Source: Acidobacteriota bacterium (lineage in GTDB: Bacteria; Acidobacteriota; Vicinamibacteria; Vicinamibacterales; UBA2999). Taken from it: 32,263 bases of DNA. Each line of letters starts with the position of its first letter. Positions within the stretch are counted from its first letter, which is position 1. Below are positions 1 through 10,581 of this stretch, piece by piece. The translations under genes and the position numbers were made by a program. The notes below the pieces were generated by a model, which was not told the DNA's origin, ran no database searches, and saw only the letters and a list, made by a program, of their open reading frames with translations. The stretch lies in contig JACPTI010000073.1 in the NCBI GenBank assembly GCA_016192845.1, positions 1 through 32,263 of the forward strand, read 5' to 3'.

Positions 1-55
1 AGCAGGTCCGATCTGATCGGCTGCATCGAGCTAACGAGCACGTGGGACTAGCGAT

Positions 56-160
56 GCGCGCGCCGTGGCGCGCGCCTATGAACGACTACCGCGTCGGGCC
101 GCGACACCCGCGCGCGGGGCGACTTTCAGTCGCGCGCGGAGTCTACCGCCTTTCAGGCGG
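56..160. repeat. Three GC-rich hairpins downstream of the PEGA gene
   Basis: Three inverted repeats lie in a row. The first is a perfect 9-bp stem at 56-64/67-75 with a 2-nt loop. The second is a 6-bp stem, GCGACT/AGTCGC at 119-124/128-133, extended by CGCGC/GCGCG after a GGG bulge. The third is CCGCC/GGCGG at 146-150/156-160 around a TTTCA loop. The third lies 7 bp beyond the stop codon of the minus-strand PEGA gene, so it could help end that transcript, but no T-tract follows. The rest of 1-167 shows no convincing gene. Confidence 0.55.
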
Positions 161-167
161 CAGTCGT

Positions 168-881
168 TCAAGGCCGCCGATACAGCTCGCCGCGGTAGCG
201 AATCTTCTGTCCGGGCGTGATCCGGACGTCGAAGCCCAGCGTCTCGTACCCGGGCGCGACGATCTCGATCCGATACGCACCCGGCGCCAGCCTGATCGCC
301 TGAAAGGCGCCGTCGAAGTCGTCCACAATCCCGGCGTAATAGCCGTCGACGAACACCTGTGCGTGCCGCGGCGACACGTCGAGCCGCAGCTCACCGATGT
401 CGAACGTGCTGAACCGGCGGCCGTAGCCGTACGCGTACGAAGCGTACGCGCCGGGATGCCACCGATACGGGTCGTAGTACAGAAAACCGAGCCCGAACGA
501 GCCGTACCCGTACGGGTCATACCGGCCGTACGACGGATACGGCGGGTAGGGCCGGTAGGGCACGTAGCGCGGGTAGGGGTAGCCGTACACCGCTGGCGGC
601 CGGACGATGACGGTGCGGCCTCGGCTCCGGCTGGCAGCGCGCGGGCCGTCCGGCGGGGAGGGCGGTGGGGGCGGCCCGCCCCGCGGCACGGCCGTGCCCG
701 TCTGTGGGTTGTCTCCCTGCGGGCGGCTCCCGCGTGGGATCGCCTGCCGCACGGATTCGGGCGCCGGTTCGGCCTGGTGCACCGCTTCGACTGCCACGGC
801 CTCGTGTGGGGCGGCCTCCTGTGCGCGCGCAACGGGGGCGGCCAGCACGAGCGCTGTCAGGGCAAGGAACAGGGGTCGCAT
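168..881 (-). CDS. Exported PEGA-domain protein
   Basis: The protein has 237 residues. Residues 1-20 form a signal peptide (MRPLFLALTALVLAAPVARA, then Q), so it is exported. Residues about 30-75 are Pro/Arg/Gly-rich. Residues about 95-155 are dominated by Tyr, Pro and Gly (YGYPYPRYVPYRPYPPYP), a flexible surface-type segment. The C-terminal part, about 160-235, is a PEGA domain: GELRLDVSP at its start, then VFVDGYYAG and a LAPGAYRIEI turn followed by APGYE. PEGA domains are small beta-sandwiches common in surface or periplasmic proteins, and no enzymatic role is implied. The ATG at 879-881 is supported by a GAGG ribosome site 8 nt upstream on the minus strand. It is divergent from hslV. The family is secure but the function is unknown. 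Confidence 0.85.
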   Translation of the reverse strand: MRPLFLALTALVLAAPVARAQEAAPHEAVAVEAVHQAEPAPESVRQAIPRGSRPQGDNPQTGTAVPRGGPPPPPSPPDGPRAASRSRGRTVIVRPPAVYGYPYPRYVPYRPYPPYPSYGRYDPYGYGSFGLGFLYYDPYRWHPGAYASYAYGYGRRFSTFDIGELRLDVSPRHAQVFVDGYYAGIVDDFDGAFQAIRLAPGAYRIEIVAPGYETLGFDVRITPGQKIRYRGELYRRP

Positions 882-1025
882 GCCTGATACCTCGGCAACG
901 GTGCTGCCATGGCGTCGGCGTGAAAACGCGCCCGAATTTCATCGCTCTCTCGCGTCCGCGTCCACCGCAGGGGGCGCGCGCGTCACCGCCACAGGTCAAC
1001 CGGGCGTGTCTTGAGGCATACTGGC

Positions 1026-1556
1026 GTGGTGATCCATGCCACCACGATCCTTGCCGTCCGCCACCAGGATCACACCTGCCTGGCCGGTGACGGCCAGGTG
1101 ACGCTCGGCAACACGGTGGTCAAGCACGGCGCCCGGAAGATCCGCCGGCTGTACAACGACTCGATTCTCGCCGGCTTTGCCGGCTCGGCGGCCGACTCCT
1201 TTGCGCTCTTTTCCCGCTTCGAGTCGAAGCTGGAGCAGTACCGTGGCAACCTGGAGCGGGCGGCCGTGGAGCTGGCGCGCGATTGGCGTACCGATCGCGT
1301 GTTGCGGCGGCTCGAGGCGATGATGATCGTCGCCGACCGCAAGTCGGTGTTCCTGCTGTCGGGCACCGGGGACCTCATCGAGCCCGATGACGGCATCGTG
1401 GCGGTCGGATCGGGCGGGCCGTTCGCCATGGCGGCGGCGCGGGCGCTCAGCCGGCACAGCCAGTTGACGGCGCGGCAGATTGCCGAAGAGGCGATGACCA
1501 TTGCGGCGGGCATCTGCATTTATACGAACGCGACCCTGACGATCGAGGAACTGTAA
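1026..1556 (+). CDS. hslV: HslV, proteolytic subunit of the HslUV protease
   Basis: This is the Thr-protease subunit of the HslUV (ClpQY) ATP-dependent protease, which forms a double hexamer capped by HslU in the cytoplasm. The sequence shows HATTILAVR at the N-terminus, [25 protein letters not shown], cut here as the core [10 protein letters not shown] plus KIRRLYN, then [15 protein letters not shown] and GSGGP, all family hallmarks. By analogy with E. coli the first Thr of the TT pair is the catalytic nucleophile and must be exposed by removing the short leader. Start choice: an in-frame TTG at 1011, GTG at 1026 and GTG at 1029 are possible. GAGG at 1013-1016 is 9 nt before 1026 and 12 nt before 1029, so one of the GTG codons is favoured. 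The length of about 176 residues is normal. hslU follows after about 100 bp. Confidence 0.95.
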   Translation: MVIHATTILAVRHQDHTCLAGDGQVTLGNTVVKHGARKIRRLYNDSILAGFAGSAADSFALFSRFESKLEQYRGNLERAAVELARDWRTDRVLRRLEAMMIVADRKSVFLLSGTGDLIEPDDGIVAVGSGGPFAMAAARALSRHSQLTARQIAEEAMTIAAGICIYTNATLTIEEL

Positions 1557-1579
1557 CTTCCGATGTTCACCTCCACGAG

Positions 1580-1639
1580 CCACAGAGGCGCAGAGAGCAC
1601 AGAGGAAAATTTGTTCTCTGTGTCTCTGTGTCTCTGTGG
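1580..1639. repeat. Inverted octamer repeat between hslV and hslU
   Basis: The left arm, 1580-1604, has about three degenerate copies of an octamer close to CACAGAGG. The right arm, 1615-1638, has three copies of TCTCTGTG, the inverse. The spacer is about 10 nt and A/T-rich. The element fills most of the gap between the hslV stop and the preferred hslU ATG at 1658. The right arm lies inside the alternative, longer hslU frame that would open with GTG at 1628. Confidence 0.8.
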
Positions 1640-1657
1640 CCCGGCTCATTGAACGAA

Positions 1658-3046
1658 ATGGCGATTTTCCTCCCCGAACGGACCGCCACCGCCGTCGACT
1701 CGCTGACGCCGCGCCAGATCGTCGCCGAGCTGGACAAGTACGTCATCGGCCAGACGAAGGCGAAACGCGCGGTCGCGATCGCGCTGCGCAGCCGCATCCG
1801 CCGCCAGCGGCTGCCGCCGGAGATGGCCGAGGAGGTCACGCCGAAGAACATCCTCATGATCGGGCCGACCGGCGTCGGCAAGACGGAGATCGCGCGGCGG
1901 CTCGCACGGCTCGCGCAGTCGCCGTTCATCAAGGTCGAGGCGTCGAAGTTCACCGAGGTCGGCTACGTCGGGCGCGACGTCGAATCGATGGTGCGCGATC
2001 TGGTGGAGCTGGCGGCCGACATGGTGCGCGCCGAGCGCGCCGAGGAAGTGCGCGAGAAGGCGCGCCGCGCCGCCGAGGAGCGGCTGCTGGATCTGCTGCT
2101 GCCGCCGACACGGCCGCCAGCGCCCGGCGAGGACTCCGCCGTCCGGGAGCAGGCGACCCGCACCCGCGAGCGGTTCCGCGAGCAGCTGCGCGAGGGGCGG
2201 CTCGACGACCGCGTCGTGGAGTTCGACGTCCGCGACACGGTCATCCCGCCGTTCGAGGTGATTGCGGGCACCTCGGTCGAGGAGATCGGCCTCAACCTGA
2301 AGGAGATGATGGGGAACCTGCTGCAGCCGCGCGCGAAGACGCGGCGGTTCAAGGTGCCCGAGGCGTTCGAGCACCTGATGGCCGAGGAGCAGGCGAAGCT
2401 CGTCGACATGGAGTCGGTCGGCCGCGAGGCGGTGCGCCGCGTGGAGCAGTCCGGGATCATCTTCATCGACGAGATCGACAAGATCGCGAGCCGCGACGCC
2501 ATGGGCGGCGCCGGCCACGGGCCGGACGTGAGCCGCGAGGGCGTGCAGCGCGACATCCTCCCGATCGTGGAAGGCACGACGGTCAACACCAAGCACGGGA
2601 TGGTCCGGACCGATCACGTCCTGTTCATCGCGGCCGGCGCGTTTCACGTCTCGAAGCCGTCGGATCTCATTCCCGAGCTGCAGGGGCGCTTTCCGATCCG
2701 CGTGGAGCTCGAGCCGCTGACGCGCGACGACTTCGTTCGGATCCTAACCGAGCCGCGCAACGCGCTCATCAAGCAGTACATGGCGCTGCTCGGCACCGAG
2801 GAGGTCACGGTGACGTTCACGCCGGGCGCGGTGGAGCGCATCGCCGACTTCGCCGCGCGCGTCAACGAGGTCAACGAGAACATCGGCGCGCGGCGCCTGC
2901 ACACGGTCATGGAGCGCCTGCTCGACGAGGTGTCGTTCGACGCCCCCGACCTCGGCCGCCAATCGATCACCATAGACGAGGCGTACGTCGACCGGATGCT
3001 CGCCGACATCGTCGGGAACGAGGACCTCTCGCGCTACATCCTCTAG
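1658..3046 (+). CDS. hslU: HslU, ATPase/unfoldase subunit of the HslUV protease
   Basis: This AAA+ unfoldase feeds substrates into HslV. From the ATG at 1658 the protein has 462 residues. It shows the [18 protein letters not shown]-terminus, Walker A GPTGVGKT at 69-76, the [10 protein letters not shown] segment, the long helical I-domain (about 110-230, rich in Glu and Arg), Walker [12 protein letters not shown] at about 267, and [12 protein letters not shown]. The C-terminal tail EDLSRYIL inserts between HslV subunits in known structures. GTG at 1628 and TTG at 1649 are alternative starts in the same frame, but 1628 would translate the right arm of the upstream octamer repeat. The ATG matches the usual family start better. 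It probably shares a transcript with hslV. Confidence 0.95.
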   Translation: MAIFLPERTATAVDSLTPRQIVAELDKYVIGQTKAKRAVAIALRSRIRRQRLPPEMAEEVTPKNILMIGPTGVGKTEIARRLARLAQSPFIKVEASKFTEVGYVGRDVESMVRDLVELAADMVRAERAEEVREKARRAAEERLLDLLLPPTRPPAPGEDSAVREQATRTRERFREQLREGRLDDRVVEFDVRDTVIPPFEVIAGTSVEEIGLNLKEMMGNLLQPRAKTRRFKVPEAFEHLMAEEQAKLVDMESVGREAVRRVEQSGIIFIDEIDKIASRDAMGGAGHGPDVSREGVQRDILPIVEGTTVNTKHGMVRTDHVLFIAAGAFHVSKPSDLIPELQGRFPIRVELEPLTRDDFVRILTEPRNALIKQYMALLGTEEVTVTFTPGAVERIADFAARVNEVNENIGARRLHTVMERLLDEVSFDAPDLGRQSITIDEAYVDRMLADIVGNEDLSRYIL

Positions 3047-3385
3047 CGCTCTTCGCTGCCGGCGAAACACCGAGGCACCTGCCAAGAAAACACACTTCAG
3101 CGCGTTAGTGTCAGAAAGAGCACGACGCGACCGGAAGGCATCCGCGAGGCGGCGACGCGGTGCTCCCCGCTGTTCGTACGCCGCGGCCGCTCGCAACGGC
3201 CCAGGAATCCTGTAGAATTGCGGGAGCCCGGATGAATTTTTCACACAAATTCGTAGGGCAGATTTTCTGGATCTACAAAAACGTGTCACCGCCTCTTCGG
3301 GGTGGGCCGTGCGCGGACGGGATCCGCATGGGACCGACGCCTGTGTGGCCGGAATCCGCGGGACGCGCCGGAAATGTAGGAACGC
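3047..3385 (+). other. Intergenic region upstream of the sigma-54 activator
   Basis: This 339-bp gap has no supportable gene. A frame from ATG 3232 runs on out of phase into the next gene and encodes nothing recognisable. The first part, 3061-3077, resembles a single octamer of the CACCGAGG type seen at 22195-22266. A sharply AT-rich island, about 3231-3285, follows the candidate -10 box at 3213-3218 and is a plausible regulatory site. A weak AGGA just before 3386 may be the ribosome site of the regulator gene. Confidence 0.4.
3213..3218 (+). promoter_or_regulatory. Candidate -10 box TAGAAT
   Basis: TGTAGAATTG contains TAGAAT at 3213-3218 in an otherwise GC-rich stretch. It resembles the TAGAAT box directly before the biotin carboxylase gene at 12885-12890. 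No good -35 element is visible. If used, transcription would start near 3225 and the regulator gene would have a leader of about 160 nt containing the AT-rich island. Confidence 0.3.
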
Positions 3386-4980
<1,595 letters not shown>

Positions 4981-4984
<4 letters not shown>

Positions 4985-6315
4985 CCCCGCGGCCATCGTG
5001 GCGGAGGCGGGCCGCGGCGCTCGTCCTCGCGCTGGGGACGGCCACCGCGGCCTGCGGCAAGAAAGGCGTGCCGATTCCGCCTCCAGTTCGGATTCCGGCG
5101 CCCGTCGAGACGATCACCGCCGTCCGCCTGGGCAACGAGGTGTATGTGACCCTGACGGTGCCCGCCACGAATATCGACATGTCGATCCCGATCGATATCG
5201 GCCGCATCGACATCTACGGGTACACGGGGCGCATTCCCCCGACGCGCCTGCGATGGGCCGAACTGGGAACGGTCGTCGCCTCGATCGACATTCCCCCCGT
5301 GCCGCTCGACTACAAGCCGCCGACGCCGCAGGCAGCCGCCTCACTGCCGGCCAGCGCCATGCCCGGGACGCCCGTCACCGTCCGGGACGCGTTGACGCCC
5401 GACGAGTTCGAGCAGGGACCGATCTACGTCGACCCGCGGCAACGAGACTTCCCCGTGCCGCTGCCGGCGGCGGCCGTGCCCACGGTGATGCGGCGGTTCT
5501 ATCTGGCGATTCCATTCAGCCGCCGCGGGCGGCCGGGGCCACCAGGAGCGCAGGCCGAACTCGCGCTCACGGCGTTGCCCGATCCGCCGACAGACCTCCG
5601 CGCCGTCTACTCGCCTGCGGCGGTCGCGCTGTCGTGGCAGCCATCGGGAGGACTGTTCGGATTCCTCCTCGACAGGAGCCTCCCGCCGGAAGCGATCCCG
5701 TTTGTGCCGCCGCCGCAGCCGACGGGCGCGGCCGCTCCGCCCGCGCTCGTGGACGGCTCCGTCCCCCCCGGGCCGACGACGTACAACGTCTACCGTGAGG
5801 TGGCGCCCGACCCGTTCGCGCTGCCGCCCAACGTGAAGGTCAAGACGCCGCCAGCCGTCACCGCGTTGCCCCTGGCGATCAATCCATCGCCACTACCCGG
5901 CACGTCGGCGACCGACGTGCAGTTTGTGTTCGAACGCACGCACTGCTACGTCGTGCGGGCGCAGCGCGGAAACGTGCTGAGCGAGCCGTCGCCGCCCGCC
6001 TGCTTCACGCCGATCGACGTCTTTCCGCCTGGCGCGCCGTCGGGCCTGGCGGCCGTCCCGTCGGAGGGCGGCATCAGTCTCATCTGGGAGCCGAACAGCG
6101 AGCTGGATCTCGTCGGCTACCTGGTCTTGCGCCGCGAGCCGGGCGATGCGACACTGCGTCAGCTCACGGACACGCCGATTGCCGAGGCGCGCTTTCGCGA
6201 CGCCCCCGTGGAGCCAGGCCGGCGATACATCTACTCGGTCGTCGCGGTCGACACTCGCCTGCCGCTGCCGAACGTGAGCGCGGAATCGGCGCCGGTCGAG
6301 GAGACGGCGCGCTAG
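4981..6315 (+). CDS. Lipoprotein with fibronectin type III-like domains
   Basis: The protein has 444 residues. The N-terminus is a lipoprotein signal: RRR, a hydrophobic [11 protein letters not shown], then the acylated Cys in AACGKKGVP. The CGKKG...PP start recalls small LptM/YifL-type lipoproteins. The rest is Pro-rich. The C-terminal part, about 350-440, reads as a fibronectin type III fold ([20 protein letters not shown], then [13 protein letters not shown] and YIYSVVAVD). A second, weaker repeat lies at about 205-330 ([20 protein letters not shown]). It is probably anchored in the cell envelope and may bind proteins or carbohydrate, but no enzymatic motif is visible. Its ATG overlaps the activator gene by 4 nt, so the two are translationally coupled. 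Its TAG stop is the first three bases of a heptamer array. Confidence 0.8.
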
Positions 6316-6368
6316 CCGGTAGCCGGTAGCCGGTAGCTGGTAGCTGGTAGCTGGTAGCTGGTAGCAGG
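6313..6368 (+). repeat. Eight tandem heptamers from stop codon to Shine-Dalgarno
   Basis: There are eight contiguous 7-nt units: TAGCCGG at 6313, 6320 and 6327, TAGCTGG at 6334, 6341, 6348 and 6355, and TAGCAGG at 6362. The TAG of the first unit is the stop codon of the preceding lipoprotein gene. The last unit continues into AG, creating AGGAG at 6366-6370, which is the Shine-Dalgarno of the next gene (7 nt before ATG 6378). The array therefore fills the whole intergenic gap. Confidence 0.95.
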
Positions 6369-6377
6369 AGAACTTCT

Positions 6378-7031
6378 ATGAAGTTGTTCGTCGATACGGG
6401 AAATCTGAAGGAGGTGGAGACGCTCGCCCAGCTCGGCATTCTCGACGGGGTGACGACGAACCCGTCGCTCCTGGCGAAGGAAGGCGGCGACTACCGCCAG
6501 ATCCTCAAGCAGATCTGCCAGACGGTAAAAGGGCCGGTCAGCGCGGAGGTCGTGGCGACGGATGCGGCCGGCATGGTGCGCGAAGGCCGCGATCTCGCCG
6601 CGATCGACGAGCACATCATCATCAAGGTGCCGTTCACGAAGGAAGGCCTCAAGGCGTGCCGGACGCTCACCTCCGACGGGCACCGCGTGAACGTCACGCT
6701 CATCTTCTCGCCGACGCAGGCGTGGCTCGCGGCCAAGGTCGGCGCCGCCTACGTGAGCCCGTTCGTCGGCCGCCTGGACGATGTCGGCACCACCGGGATG
6801 CATCTGGTGCGCGAGATCGTCGACATCTTCGACAACGCCGACTTCGCGACCGAGGTGCTCGTCGCGAGCGTGCGCAACCCGATTCACGTCGTGGAAGCGG
6901 CGCGCATGGGCGCCGACGTCGTGACGGCGCCGGCGGCGGTGATCGAGCAGTGTTTCAGGCACCCGCTCACCGACATCGGGCTCGAGCGCTTCCTGAAGGA
7001 CTGGGAGAAGGCGCAGGCCGCGCGGGTGTGA
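6378..7031 (+). CDS. Fructose-6-phosphate aldolase/transaldolase-like protein
   Basis: The 217-residue protein belongs to the short transaldolase (TalC/FSA) subfamily of class I aldolases, which transfers or cleaves dihydroxyacetone units in the cytoplasm. Visible hallmarks are [13 protein letters not shown], the [10 protein letters not shown] loop, the Schiff-base Lys in [25 protein letters not shown] and EVLVASVRN. The length is normal for the family. Transaldolase activity (pentose phosphate pathway) and fructose-6-phosphate aldolase activity cannot be told apart here. The ATG at 6378 has AGGAG 7 nt upstream, supplied by the last unit of the heptamer array. The stop overlaps the start of the carboxylase gene by 4 nt (GTGTGA). 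Confidence 0.93.
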   Translation: MKLFVDTGNLKEVETLAQLGILDGVTTNPSLLAKEGGDYRQILKQICQTVKGPVSAEVVATDAAGMVREGRDLAAIDEHIIIKVPFTKEGLKACRTLTSDGHRVNVTLIFSPTQAWLAAKVGAAYVSPFVGRLDDVGTTGMHLVREIVDIFDNADFATEVLVASVRNPIHVVEAARMGADVVTAPAAVIEQCFRHPLTDIGLERFLKDWEKAQAARV

Positions 7032-8569
7032 ACCCGAAGGACTTTCTCGCGGATCTGGAACGGCGCGCCGAGCTGGGCGGGGGCGAGGAGCGTCTCCGCC
7101 GCCAGCGCGAGGCGGGGAAGCTGACGGCGCGCGAACGGGTCGACCTCCTGTTCGATCCGGGGACGTTCGAGGAACTCGACAAGTTCGTCACGCACCGGTG
7201 CCGCGACTTCGGCATGGGGGATCAGGTCGTGCCCGGCGACGGCGTGGTCTGCGGCCACGGCCGGATCAACGGCCGCCTCGCCTACGCCTTCGCGCAGGAC
7301 TTCACCGTCTTCGGCGGCTCGCTGTCGGAGACCAACGCCGCCAAGATCGTCAAGATCATGGACCTGGCGATCAAGATGGGGGCGCCGGTCGTCGGCCTGA
7401 ACGACTCGGGCGGCGCGCGCATCCAGGAGGGGGTGCTCTCGCTCGCCGGCTACGCCGACATCTTCCTCCGCAACACGCTCGCCTCGGGCGTGGTGCCGCA
7501 GATCTCCGCGATCATGGGCCCGTGCGCCGGCGGCGCGGTGTACTCGCCGGCCATCACCGACTTCACCATCATGGTGAAGAGCACGAGCTACATGTTCGTG
7601 ACCGGCCCCGACGTCATCCGCACGGTCACGCACGAGCAGGTCACCAAGGAGGAGCTCGGCGGCGCCATGACGCACAACGACCGGAGCGGCGTCGCGCACT
7701 TCGCGGTCGACAACGACCAGGAGTGCCTGCTGCTCATCCGCGAACTGCTGTCGTTCGTGCCGAACAACAACCTGGACGATCCGCCGCGCGTCGACTGCGC
7801 TGATCCGCCCGACCGCGCCGACGCGGCCCTCGACACGATCGTGCCGGAGGCGCCGCACCAGGCGTACGACATGACCGCCGTGATTCGCGCGGTCGTAGAC
7901 GAGGGGTATTTCCTCGAGGTGCACGAGCACTTCGCCCGCAACCTCCTCGTCGGCTTCGCGCGGCTCGGCGGCCGGCCCGTCGGCATCGTCGCGAACCAGC
8001 CGGCGCACCTGGCGGGCACGCTCGACATCGACGCGTCGGTCAAGGGCGCGCGCTTCGTCCGCTTCTGCGACGCCTTCAACATCCCGCTCGTCACCTTCGA
8101 GGACGTGCCCGGGTTCCTCCCCGGCACCGTGCAGGAGTACGGCGGCATCATCCGGCACGGGGCGAAGCTGCTGTACGCGTTCGCCGAGGCGACCGTGCCG
8201 AAGCTGACGGTGATCACGCGGAAGGCGTACGGCGGCGCCTACTGCGTGATGTCGAGCAAGCACATCCGGACCGACGTCAACTACGCCTGGCCGACGGCGG
8301 AGATCGCCGTGATGGGCGCCGAGGGCGCGGTCAGCATCCTCTACCGGCGCGAGCTCGAGGCGGCGGCCGATCCCGCCGCCGCGCGGGCGGCGAAGGTCGC
8401 CGAGTACCGGCAGAAGTTCGCCAATCCGTACGTCGCCGCGCAGCACGGGTTCATCGACGAAGTCATCCAGCCGCGGCAGACGCGCGCGAAGCTCATCGGC
8501 GCGCTGGCGACGCTCGAGACCAAGCGCGACCGCAACCCGCCGAAGAAGCACGGCAACATCCCGCTCTGA
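7028..8569 (+). CDS. Acyl-CoA carboxylase beta subunit (carboxyltransferase)
   Basis: The 513-residue protein is the carboxyltransferase of a biotin-dependent acyl-CoA carboxylase (propionyl/methylmalonyl-CoA type). It moves carboxyl from carboxybiotin to an acyl-CoA. Motifs include [14 protein letters not shown] at the N-terminus, [12 protein letters not shown] and [12 protein letters not shown] (oxyanion loops), [31 protein letters not shown] and [12 protein letters not shown]. The C-terminal KKHGNIPL is typical of PccB-like proteins. The start is GTG at 7028, overlapping the preceding stop by 4 nt; longer readings into the aldolase gene are artefacts. In the segment [11 protein letters not shown] a Cys occupies the position that is Asp in propionyl-CoA carboxylases known to me, so the substrate is uncertain. 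The likely partners are the subunits encoded at 12900 and 14525. Confidence 0.93.
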   Translation: MNPKDFLADLERRAELGGGEERLRRQREAGKLTARERVDLLFDPGTFEELDKFVTHRCRDFGMGDQVVPGDGVVCGHGRINGRLAYAFAQDFTVFGGSLSETNAAKIVKIMDLAIKMGAPVVGLNDSGGARIQEGVLSLAGYADIFLRNTLASGVVPQISAIMGPCAGGAVYSPAITDFTIMVKSTSYMFVTGPDVIRTVTHEQVTKEELGGAMTHNDRSGVAHFAVDNDQECLLLIRELLSFVPNNNLDDPPRVDCADPPDRADAALDTIVPEAPHQAYDMTAVIRAVVDEGYFLEVHEHFARNLLVGFARLGGRPVGIVANQPAHLAGTLDIDASVKGARFVRFCDAFNIPLVTFEDVPGFLPGTVQEYGGIIRHGAKLLYAFAEATVPKLTVITRKAYGGAYCVMSSKHIRTDVNYAWPTAEIAVMGAEGAVSILYRRELEAAADPAAARAAKVAEYRQKFANPYVAAQHGFIDEVIQPRQTRAKLIGALATLETKRDRNPPKKHGNIPL

Positions 8570-10506
8570 TGTGGACCGCGGTCCTCGTCTATGCGGGGGT
8601 CACCGCACTGCTGTTCCACAACCTGCTGCCGGACGTCACCACCCACCTGTACTCGGACCTCGGCGATCCGCTGCTGAACACGGCAATCCTCGCCTGGAGC
8701 GCGCGGCAGGTGCCGCTCACCGACGCGTGGTGGAACTTTCCGTCGTTTGCGCCGCTCACGGGCGCGACCGCGTTCACCGAGCACCTGCTGCTGACCTATC
8801 CCGTGGCGTCGCCGATCGTCTGGCTGACCGGGAATCCTGTGTTCGCGTACAACGTCGTGTTTCTGCTCGCGATGCCGCTCAACGGGCTCGCGGCGTTCGC
8901 GCTCGCGCGCGAGCTGCTGCGACACGACGGCGCAGGTGGCGTCCGGCTTTCTCCGGACCTTGCGCATGCCGCCGCGCTCGTCGCCGGACTGGCGTTCGCC
9001 GTCTCGCCGTACCAGCAGGTGCACCTCTCGCACCTGCAGCACATGACGTCGTTCGGAGTGCCGCTGGCGCTGCTCTGGCTGCACCGGTACCTGCGGACCG
9101 GGCGCCGTGGCGCGCTCGTCGGCTTTGGCGCCGGGTGGTTCGTCACGGCGCTCGCGAATTCGGCGCTCCTCGTCTTCGCGCCGCTGCTGGTGGTGCTCTG
9201 GAGCGTCTGGTTCGTGAGGCCGCGCGAGTGGCGGCGGCTGGTCGGGCCGGTAGTCACAGCCGCGATCGCCGCGCTGCCGCTCGTGCCGCTGCTGTGGGGC
9301 TACCACATCCGTCAGACGGCGTACGGGTTCACGCGTGAGTACAGGGAAATCCAGAGTTTCAGCGCCGACATGGTGGGCCTGCTCGGCATGTACCACCGCG
9401 CGCTCGCGTGGGACGGAATCCTGCCGCACGATTTCGAGGAGGGCGCGCTGTTTCCCGGCTTCGTGACGCTCGCGCTGGCGCTCATCGCTGTGGTGCCCGT
9501 GGCGCGCGCCACGGCACCCCACCGCGCAGGCGTGCGCGGTGGGGGCCCCGCTGCGGGCGCGCGCGGCGAGCCTTCAGGCGGGGCCCCCGCCGCGTCAGAC
9601 GCGGTGGGGTGCCAATGGCTCGCCCCACAACTCCAGATCTGGCCGCGTCGGCTCCGGCTGACCTTCGTGGTCCTCACTCTGATCGTGCTCGCGCGCGTCT
9701 GGACCGGCCCGTGGGGCTGGCACATCGGTCCGCTGCCGCTCCCGCCGTTCAGCCCTTACCAGCTGTTCACGGTCGCCGCGTCTGCACTGTTTGCGGGGGT
9801 GCTGCTCACGGCGGCGTTCCGTCGCGCATGGTCGCAGCGCAACCTGATCGTCTTCCTCGCCGCCGCCACCGTCGTGCTCTGGCTGACCGCGCTCGGTCCG
9901 GAGCCGGAGTGGTCGACGCCGTGGCGCGCGCTGCTGTACGGCCCGTACCGTCTGTTCGTCGAACTGCCTGGCGTCACGAGCATGCGCGTGCCGGCGCGCG
10001 CCTGGTTCCCGGCGGCGCTCTGTCTGGCGCTGCTGGCGGGCTTCGGCACGGCCGGACTCCTGCGCCGGCATTCCACGTCGAGGCGTGCCATCGTGGCGGC
10101 GCTGTCGATTGCGATTGTCGCTGAGGGCTCCTTCTACGATGGCACCATGGAAGTGCCGCCGCCGATGCGGCGCGGCGCGATTCCGCCCGGCGCCACGGTG
10201 CTCGACCTGCCGTGGGACGAAGGCTTTCAGAACGCCGTGCCGCAGTACCGCGCCGTGCTCGGCGGCTACCGCAGCGTGAACGGCTACAGCGGGTATCAGC
10301 CCGCGCACGTCTACCCGCTGCGACGGGCGATCGCGGACCTCGTGCCGACGGCCTTCGACGCGTACCGGCAGCGCGACGACCTGTACGTCATCGTGCGGCC
10401 GGAGCTCGAGCTGCCGGTGGCGCGGTGGATTGCGACGCAGCCCGGAGCCGAGCATCTGTTCGATATCGGCACCGCGAAGATCTACCGCCTGCCGCGCCTG
10501 CCGTAG
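8569..10506 (+). CDS. Large polytopic membrane protein, possibly GT-C glycosyltransferase-like
   Basis: The 645-residue protein has many hydrophobic segments (for example residues 1-16, 80-110, 135-150, 175-235, 285-310, 365-380, 395-450 and 480-525), so about ten or more transmembrane helices. The first extracytoplasmic loop reads SDLGDPLLNTAILAW and is rich in acidic and aromatic residues, as in polyprenyl-phosphate-sugar-dependent (GT-C) glycosyltransferases. The soluble C-terminal domain, about 535-645, is not recognised. No definite family can be claimed. The ATG overlaps the carboxylase stop by one base (TGATG). A palindromic repeat of about 100 bp at 9513-9631 is translated in frame as a Gly/Ala/Pro-rich loop at about residues 316-355 between membrane segments. 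Confidence 0.75.
   Translation: MWTAVLVYAGVTALLFHNLLPDVTTHLYSDLGDPLLNTAILAWSARQVPLTDAWWNFPSFAPLTGATAFTEHLLLTYPVASPIVWLTGNPVFAYNVVFLLAMPLNGLAAFALARELLRHDGAGGVRLSPDLAHAAALVAGLAFAVSPYQQVHLSHLQHMTSFGVPLALLWLHRYLRTGRRGALVGFGAGWFVTALANSALLVFAPLLVVLWSVWFVRPREWRRLVGPVVTAAIAALPLVPLLWGYHIRQTAYGFTREYREIQSFSADMVGLLGMYHRALAWDGILPHDFEEGALFPGFVTLALALIAVVPVARATAPHRAGVRGGGPAAGARGEPSGGAPAASDAVGCQWLAPQLQIWPRRLRLTFVVLTLIVLARVWTGPWGWHIGPLPLPPFSPYQLFTVAASALFAGVLLTAAFRRAWSQRNLIVFLAAATVVLWLTALGPEPEWSTPWRALLYGPYRLFVELPGVTSMRVPARAWFPAALCLALLAGFGTAGLLRRHSTSRRAIVAALSIAIVAEGSFYDGTMEVPPPMRRGAIPPGATVLDLPWDEGFQNAVPQYRAVLGGYRSVNGYSGYQPAHVYPLRRAIADLVPTAFDAYRQRDDLYVIVRPELELPVARWIATQPGAEHLFDIGTAKIYRLPRLP
9513..9631. repeat. Composite palindrome inserted in frame in the membrane-protein gene
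   Basis: The outer arms GGCACCCCACCGCG (9513-9526) and CGCGGTGGGGTGCC (9600-9613) are exact inverse copies. Inside the left part is a perfect 12-bp stem, CCCCACCGCGCA/TGCGCGGTGGGG at 9517-9528/9533-9544. The same 12-bp stem occurs in the TamB-like gene at 16894-16921. The right flank, TGGCTCGCCCCACAAC at 9616-9631, is repeated exactly at 14465-14480 in the biotin carboxylase gene. Confidence 0.9.
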
Positions 10507-10581
10507 CTCCGCGGTCCCTCCCGTCTCGACCGGATACCCCGCGCGTACGCCGTCCTCGTACAGTGAGAACGCTGTTGCAGC

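Noticed and set aside
42..887. Plus-strand open frame opposite the PEGA gene
   Set aside because: The minus-strand reading has a signal peptide, a PEGA domain and a ribosome site, whereas this one has none.
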